Shown here in pieces: positions 59,901 through 64,000 of a stretch of 64,000 nt of DNA; the stretch's first letter is position 1; every line of letters starts with the position of its first letter. Origin of the DNA: Brevibacterium ravenspurgense (lineage in GTDB: Bacteria > Actinomycetota > Actinomycetes > Actinomycetales > Brevibacteriaceae); NCBI RefSeq assembly GCF_001584615.1, contig NZ_LQQC01000008.1:1-64000 (forward strand). The letters are read 5' to 3'. The notes under the pieces were generated by a model. It was not told where the DNA came from, made no database searches, and worked only from the letters and a program-made list of their open reading frames with translations. The translations under genes and the position numbers were made by a program.

Positions 59901-60474
59901 TGTCATCGGGCCCGACGGGGTCGATGTGCAGATCGCCTACACGGAGGGGACGGCTGGTGCTGCCGGCGCGAGCACTGCGGGGTCTGCGGGTGCTTGTGCA
60001 GAGGCTACTCCCCCGCTGCCGTGGGGCATCGGGCGCACCCCGACTCCCCGTGCTCTCGGCTACGACCCTTGCGGCGAGCCTGTTGTGTGGGACCCGAACG
60101 AACACGGCCATGTGCTGAGCATCATTGGTCCAGCAGAAGTGAGGCAGAGCATTGCCGCGAGTCTTACTGCGGCCGGGCTGCCCGATATCTTCACACAGCT
60201 CAGTGCGGCTGATGCACTCCCGAGTGACATCGCACCGGCGATGACGGCAAAAAGGGCAGTGCTTGGGTGGGGTCTGCATGAACAGCTGCCCTATGGATCG
60301 CCCGCCGCCCAAGCGAGCGCTTTGGGCCCCAGAATCATCGTGGGCGCCAGAGCTCAAGCCGAACTGGAAAACCTGGGCTTGCGACACCTACCGGTTACCC
60401 CGCCGGGGATTGCATGGTTCATCACGCGGACTGCCGCAATACCGATACAGCTGCAGGAAAGAGCCCCGCTATGA
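56950..60474 (+). CDS. FHA-FtsK/SpoIIIE-like multi-ATPase membrane protein (EssC/EccC-like)
   Basis: A protein of about 1174 residues. An FHA-like domain (~108-165: TVTVGRSERADFCL...) is followed by two close membrane helices (~177-210) and then FtsK/EccC-type ATPase modules. Module 1 has Walker A GTTGSGKSVLL (~499-509), LILMDFKGGAAF, Walker B VVVIDEFQVL (~601-610) and LATQKPSG. Module 2 has GGPRTGKSSLL (~803-813) and VFIDDFEHL. A C-terminal third region is degenerate. This is the layout of type VII secretion motor proteins. No WXG100, EccB, EccD or mycosin gene is in the window. The start is uncertain; the frame opens at 56887. Confidence 0.85.
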   Translation: MAQTTVHVTGQGHASFSLSAPDRASAADVLAAFTRHTAGDSVGAWAVRSDGEHSRPTSETWRQWCSQHPATIVSRPSQLDVRARLTGVQPAATIVAGPDAGFSFALPPHTVTVGRSERADFCLQDPFASRTPQQLRFGTNTVGSSIVVVDDGQLETVNNAVIPWPKPPRVAQLNRPSILHLVIPLVIGIALAMAMQVWWFLAFSLSGPLSAGLQLLTERRRIRRQSAEGLRSYAASLRTLAETVEQRAAEAKIPPSRDRLTVCIGYGTVLLPATVAEPPEPDESWDDGYRAACQTLEGRIVLPIDAATRRIQTQAPINIDLREHSVVLCGAEAAPIVRALCAPLSAAAIVVHGRAAARRTPELLTALSVCPCAYGDNCVDSEAAVTITVDHDRIAVAGAEAKSSVVVEASARTARIVQAATSPATMPEPGAINPARMSTGRFLSLCPHTSGTDEAWSEPVSFDELASQCTRAEVPIGLGPDGPVSADLFTDGPHALVAGTTGSGKSVLLQTWIAALCRSRRPDELRLILMDFKGGAAFSSLAELPHVESCSDNLDLRSALRTLRSVQAEVRYREGVLKASGCPDIDAHNQTEAGPLLPRIVVVIDEFQVLTADFPSGVEALESLTALGRSLGIHIVLATQKPSGVITSRMRTNIALRICMRVRDASDSLEVLDSAVAADFLPDRPGMGCISTGHRSDMFRAASLEIPADASAQVSWRRLDTGEREVGSASGACSIEVEAPPVPILQELLQTARPRSTRRITPETLPEVLPLAESGPVGLIDLPDRQTVVDWTPQADLSTAIVGGPRTGKSSLLWLLARVFSEVSKEARGNARAQSPDSVLFTRDGPSCCRSGLLVVNHADAWLVEYALGRVEQTIASGGRPRVFIDDFEHLTSQPHILMRLEALLSDTSAVIVCDRRTLSSKVGASISRRVFFPPASDGDTVFLGLSNHRFDGFPPAGRAVLIAPHTDCGEARADEGLSQWDADVIGPDGVDVQIAYTEGTAGAAGASTAGSAGACAEATPPLPWGIGRTPTPRALGYDPCGEPVVWDPNEHGHVLSIIGPAEVRQSIAASLTAAGLPDIFTQLSAADALPSDIAPAMTAKRAVLGWGLHEQLPYGSPAAQASALGPRIIVGARAQAELENLGLRHLPVTPPGIAWFITRTAAIPIQLQERAPL

Positions 60475-60477
60475 CAG

Positions 60478-61404
60478 TCAACTGGTGGCAACCGTGTCGT
60501 ACTCGTAGAGCACGCGTGCTTTGCCGGCCTCCACCAGACCGTCAATCAGCGTTGAGAGCACCGGCATTTCGTCCGTTACCTCGACCACCACCGGGGTGTC
60601 CGTCGACAGACGCGCAATGAGAGCGCCCGTGTCCTCAAGTGCAGCCTGGAACTCAGGAGAATCAGCCGACACCGCCTCGCCAGCATCGCCGTCATAAACA
60701 GCGCCGACGGTCAGCTCGGTGGCACCGTCCTCACCGTCGTCAATCGCGGGGAACGACACTGCAAAAGCAGTGATCTGACCATCGCGGCGCATGAGCGCAG
60801 CCCCATGCGCACCGGTTGCTTCAGACAGGAAACGCTGGTTGACCTGACCAATCGTCATATCAGCCGGACGGTCAGCGCGATTAACGCCCGCATACCAGCT
60901 GCCGAACGCCTGAGTCAGCGCGACAGAACCGGTGGCGGTCACCTCGAAATCCTCCAACCGGTCAGCACCCAAACCACCCAAACCGGCAGCCTCAATGCGG
61001 ACCACCCTGGTGCGAAACAGCGGCGAAAAGCCCCAGGCTGCGGCGGCCTGCGCTCCCGGCGTGCCCGGCTCCACCCGAGCCCGCAGCGGCAGCCCCTCCA
61101 GATCCGTGCCAACAACGGCCCCACGTACGGCGCTCAGCAGAGCCGAACCGACACCTCGTCGTTCATCAGTTGAGGCGACCTCAACATGTGCCCACGCACG
61201 CGTAGGGTGGGCCGGCGACTGTGCCACCGCAGCAGCACCGACCAGCACATCATCGGCCGCTTCGGCAACAACAGCCCGGCTGACAGGAACATCAGCATCC
61301 GCGCGGAAAAGCGAACGCGCCATGTGGGCGGCAGGGTTCTGCGGATCACCAAGGATCGTGTTGAGCTTGAGATCGTCACCGTCGACAAAAGGGCGGATGC
61401 GCAT
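60478..61404 (-). CDS. GNAT-family acetyltransferase (possible two-domain)
   Basis: A 308-residue protein. The N-terminal half is a recognisable GNAT: MRIRPFVDGDD, AWAHVEVASTDERRGVGSALLSAVRGAV (acetyl-CoA site R-R-G-V-G-S) and a Gly/Ala-rich helix. The C-terminal half could be a second degenerate GNAT, as in mycothiol synthase-like proteins, but no second acetyl-CoA motif is obvious. GGAAGGA precedes the ATG; the longer frame upstream has none. It is convergent with the FtsK-like gene, 3 bp between stops. Confidence 0.82.
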   Translation of the reverse strand: MRIRPFVDGDDLKLNTILGDPQNPAAHMARSLFRADADVPVSRAVVAEAADDVLVGAAAVAQSPAHPTRAWAHVEVASTDERRGVGSALLSAVRGAVVGTDLEGLPLRARVEPGTPGAQAAAAWGFSPLFRTRVVRIEAAGLGGLGADRLEDFEVTATGSVALTQAFGSWYAGVNRADRPADMTIGQVNQRFLSEATGAHGAALMRRDGQITAFAVSFPAIDDGEDGATELTVGAVYDGDAGEAVSADSPEFQAALEDTGALIARLSTDTPVVVEVTDEMPVLSTLIDGLVEAGKARVLYEYDTVATS

Positions 61405-61569
61405 ACAAAGTCCTTCCAGGGCAGCTGACCCCACCATTTTAGGCCCGCCCACCCCAACGCCCGGCCCCGGCAGATGTGACCAGCCCCGCGGTGTCTCGCA
61501 GTGCCTGACGGGAGCGCATTCCGATACCGTTATGACATGACTTCGAATACCTCGCCCACGGAGGCTCAG

Positions 61570-62397
61570 ATGACGGACAACCCCATGGAAACGGCCGAAA
61601 AGGCCGCAGCGGTCATCAACTCGGCAGCCGGTGTCGACAAACACGACATCGCACTGGTTCTCGGCTCCGGCTGGGGAAGCGCAGCGGACCTGCTGGGCGA
61701 CACGATCGCCGAAACCCCGGCGGCAGAAGTCCCCGGATTCCACGCCTCGGTCGTTGCCGGCCACGGCGGCACCCTGCGCTCCATCCGCCTGAAGAACAGC
61801 GACAAAGTCGCCCTCGTCCTGGGTGCGCGCACCCACTACTACGAAGGCCGCGGCGTACGCGCAGTCGCCCACGGAGTCCGCACCGCAGCGGCCGCCGGGG
61901 CAGACAAGCTCGTGCTGACCAACGGCTGCGGCTCAACCTCAGAAGAGTTCGCCCCCGGCACCCCGGTCATCATCAGCGACCACCTCAACCTCACCGCCGT
62001 CAGCCCGCTCGAAGGTGCAAACTTCGTTGACCTGACGGACCTCTACTCCCCGCGCCTGCGCGACATTCTGCGCGGTGTCGATCCCGAACTCAAAGACGGC
62101 GTCTACGCACAGTTCCCCGGCCCGCACTACGAAACCCCAGCGGAAGTCCGCATGGCCCGCACCCTCGGAGCTGACCTCGTCGGCATGTCGACCGCCCTCG
62201 AAGCAATCGCAGCCCGTGCCACAGGACTGGAAGTCGTGGGCATTTCGCTGGTCACCAACCTCGGTGCCGGAGTGTCCGCCACTCCCCTGTCGCACGCCGA
62301 AGTCATCGAAGCCGGACAGGCCGCAGGACCGCGCATCTCAGCGCTGCTGGCCGAAGCCGTCAGCACGATGGCCGAACTGCCCCGACAGGAGCGCTGA
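61570..62397 (+). CDS. Purine nucleoside phosphorylase (trimeric, class I)
   Basis: A 275-residue PNP that cleaves purine nucleosides with phosphate to base and (deoxy)ribose-1-phosphate. The phosphate-site LVLGSGWGSAAD, GARTHYYEGRGVRAVAHGVR and TNGCGSTSEEFAPGTPVIISDHLN, and the purine-site MSTALEAIAARATGLEVVGISLVTNLGAG, are all present. GGAGG lies 5 bases before the ATG at 61570; another ATG 33 bases earlier lacks a site. It is immediately followed by a phosphohexo/pentomutase that can process its sugar product. Confidence 0.95.
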   Translation: MTDNPMETAEKAAAVINSAAGVDKHDIALVLGSGWGSAADLLGDTIAETPAAEVPGFHASVVAGHGGTLRSIRLKNSDKVALVLGARTHYYEGRGVRAVAHGVRTAAAAGADKLVLTNGCGSTSEEFAPGTPVIISDHLNLTAVSPLEGANFVDLTDLYSPRLRDILRGVDPELKDGVYAQFPGPHYETPAEVRMARTLGADLVGMSTALEAIAARATGLEVVGISLVTNLGAGVSATPLSHAEVIEAGQAAGPRISALLAEAVSTMAELPRQER

Positions 62398-62400
62398 GCC

Positions 62401-64000
62401 ATGATCGCCGACCGCTTCACAGATGGCTTCGACCCCGAAATCGTCAAAGCTTGGATTGCTGACGACCCCAACCCCGTTACCGCCGCAGCCCTGCAGAAGC
62501 AGCTGGATGCAGCCACGGGCGAACCCGGTGAGGCCGCCAACCGTGCAATCGCCGACATCACCGAGGGCTTCCAGGGCCTCCTGCAGTTCGGCACGGCCGG
62601 CCTGCGCGGCGAAATCGGGCCCGGCCCCAGCCGCATGAACGCAGCCGTCGTCACCCGTGCTGCGGCAGGACTCGCGGCGGCTCTGCGCGATGTTGTCGGT
62701 GAGGGCTTCACCGTCGCCATCGGCTGCGATGCCCGCCACGGGTCAGCTGACTTCGCCCGCATCACCGCCGCCGTCGTCACCCAGGCCGGCGGCCACGCCA
62801 TGCTCCTGCCGCCACAGCTGCCCACACCGCTGTTGGCCTTCGCAGTCAAGCACCTGGGCACCGACGCCGGTGTCATGGTCACCGCCAGCCACAACCCGCC
62901 CCAAGACAACGGCTACAAGGTCTACCTTGGCGAGCGGCCCCTCATCGGCGCGGCTCGCGCTGCCGCAGACGCCGACGGACGCGAACTCACCGACGCTGAG
63001 CTCGAAGCGCTCACGGCAGGTGCCGGCGCGCAGATCGTCGAACCTTTCGACGCGTTCATTGCCGGCAAAATCGCCGAGGTGCCGTCTGTCGGCGGCATGG
63101 ACCTGCCGGACACCGGCTGGACGGAACTGGGCGACGAGGTGCTCGAGGCCTACACCGACCGGCTTGCCGAATTCACCGACATGGCGGGTGCCCGCCAAAC
63201 TGAACCGCTGACAATCGTCTACACCGCCATGCACGGTGTGGGCGGCCAGACAGCGCTGCGTGTTCTTGAGCAGGCCGGCTTCACGGATGTTCACGTAGTC
63301 GACCAGCAGCACCAGCCCGACCCCGATTTCCCCACCGTCGCATTCCCCAACCCGGAAGAACCCGGTGCGCTCGACCTCGCCTTCGCCAAGGCGCGCGAGG
63401 TCGGGGCAGACCTCATCATCGCCAACGACCCGGATGCCGACCGCGTATCGGCCGCCATCCCGGATCCGCGGGAGGAAAGCGGCTACCGCCAGCTTTCCGG
63501 TGACGAGGTGGGGCTCCTGCTGGCCGAATTCATGGCCGGCACCGTGCGGGCTCGCCAGGCTGTGGGCGAAGCGTGCGTCATGGCGAACTCGATCGTGTCC
63601 TCAACCGCTGTTGCCCAGTTGGCGGCCAACCGCGGCATTGCACACCGCGAAACGCTGACCGGCTTCAAATGGATCACCCGCGTACCCGGCCTGGTGTACG
63701 GCTACGAGGAAGCACTCGGCTACTGCGTCGATCCCGAGGCTGTGCGTGACAAGGACGGCATCAGTGCGGCCGTCGTCTTCGCCGGTCTGGTCTCCAAGCT
63801 CAAGAGCACAGGGCTGACCGTTGAAGATCAGCTGGATGACATTCGCCAGCGCGATGGTGTTTTCCTCACTGCCCCGCTGACCTTCCGCTTTGAGGACGTC
63901 GACAAGATCACCGCGGCAGTTGATTCGCTGCGCAGCACCCCTCCTGCCGAACTTGCCGGGCTGGATGTTGTTGAGGTCATCGACCTTGCCGCCGGCAGTG
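62401..64000 (+). CDS. Phosphoglucomutase/phosphomannomutase family (partial, runs off window)
   Basis: The first 533 codons of an alpha-D-phosphohexomutase. It begins 3 bases after the PNP stop. It carries the substrate-entry motif FGTAGLRGEIGPGPSRMN, the phosphoserine loop TASHNPPQDNGYKVY (Ser ~163) and the metal loop NDPDADR (~343). No internal stop was seen and the frame is still open at the window edge. Given its partner, phosphopentomutase activity (ribose-1-P to ribose-5-P) is likely, as for PGM2-like or PmmB proteins. Confidence 0.93.
   Translation, partial: MIADRFTDGFDPEIVKAWIADDPNPVTAAALQKQLDAATGEPGEAANRAIADITEGFQGLLQFGTAGLRGEIGPGPSRMNAAVVTRAAAGLAAALRDVVGEGFTVAIGCDARHGSADFARITAAVVTQAGGHAMLLPPQLPTPLLAFAVKHLGTDAGVMVTASHNPPQDNGYKVYLGERPLIGAARAAADADGRELTDAELEALTAGAGAQIVEPFDAFIAGKIAEVPSVGGMDLPDTGWTELGDEVLEAYTDRLAEFTDMAGARQTEPLTIVYTAMHGVGGQTALRVLEQAGFTDVHVVDQQHQPDPDFPTVAFPNPEEPGALDLAFAKAREVGADLIIANDPDADRVSAAIPDPREESGYRQLSGDEVGLLLAEFMAGTVRARQAVGEACVMANSIVSSTAVAQLAANRGIAHRETLTGFKWITRVPGLVYGYEEALGYCVDPEAVRDKDGISAAVVFAGLVSKLKSTGLTVEDQLDDIRQRDGVFLTAPLTFRFEDVDKITAAVDSLRSTPPAELAGLDVVEVIDLAAGS

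Overview
The window comes from a high-GC Gram-positive bacterium (Actinomycetota). This rests on a 16S-ITS-23S operon without spacer tRNAs, frequent GTG/TTG starts, nrdHIEF, a PucR regulator, a mycothiol-linked DsbA-like reductase, Spa-type sortase pili, a Tad pilus locus with short split TadE/TadG-like proteins, and a tmRNA tag ending in ALAA. The family or genus cannot be fixed from the sequence alone. No phage, IS element or CRISPR array is visible.

Layout: an rRNA operon read leftwards fills 1-5.6 kb (promoter near 5.55 kb; 5S lies outside the window). At 5.6-13.3 kb are an SRAP-family DNA-protein crosslink protein, a MarR regulator, a three-gene valine/isobutyryl-CoA degradation operon, a nitronate monooxygenase, a nitrilase-family hydrolase and an SDR. 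At 13.3-20.9 kb is a sortase-pilus locus: major pilin, class C sortase, minor pilin and VWA tip adhesin on the minus strand, facing a second class C sortase on the plus strand. At 21.4-25.2 kb is nrdHIEF with a pair of NrdR-type boxes. At 25.5-31.5 kb a PucR regulator diverges from a ureohydrolase, an AruI-like ThDP decarboxylase and an SSS symporter, which together look like guanidino-compound (arginine transaminase route) catabolism.

The 31.5-32.6 kb stretch has no gene but carries six copies of an interlocked palindromic repeat. Two more copies bracket the large LPXTG-type surface protein gene at 39.8-43.2 kb. Between them are a GntR regulator and an MFS-HyuA-HyuB-OCD operon. At 43.6-46 kb are a chromate-family transporter, a RelBE-type toxin-antitoxin pair and a GNAT. 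At 46-50.5 kb are tmRNA, a DsbA-like protein, smpB and prfB (with no ftsEX between them) and an amidohydrolase. At 50.6-52.1 kb are uncharacterised small genes, including a translationally coupled 62/247-residue pair between perfect 28-bp direct repeats.

At 52.2-60.5 kb is a Tad pilus operon (tadA, tadB, tadC, flp, three pseudopilin/TadE/TadG-like genes) followed by a large FHA-FtsK/EssC-like ATPase. The end holds a GNAT, purine nucleoside phosphorylase and a partial phosphohexo/pentomutase, which would together handle nucleoside phosphorolysis and ribose-1-phosphate.

The strongest candidates for something undescribed are the interlocked A-B-A'-B' repeat family, the 26-bp inverted sequence shared by the ureohydrolase promoter and the repeat array, the two-gene module between 28-bp direct repeats, and the FHA-FtsK/EssC-like ATPase beside the Tad locus.
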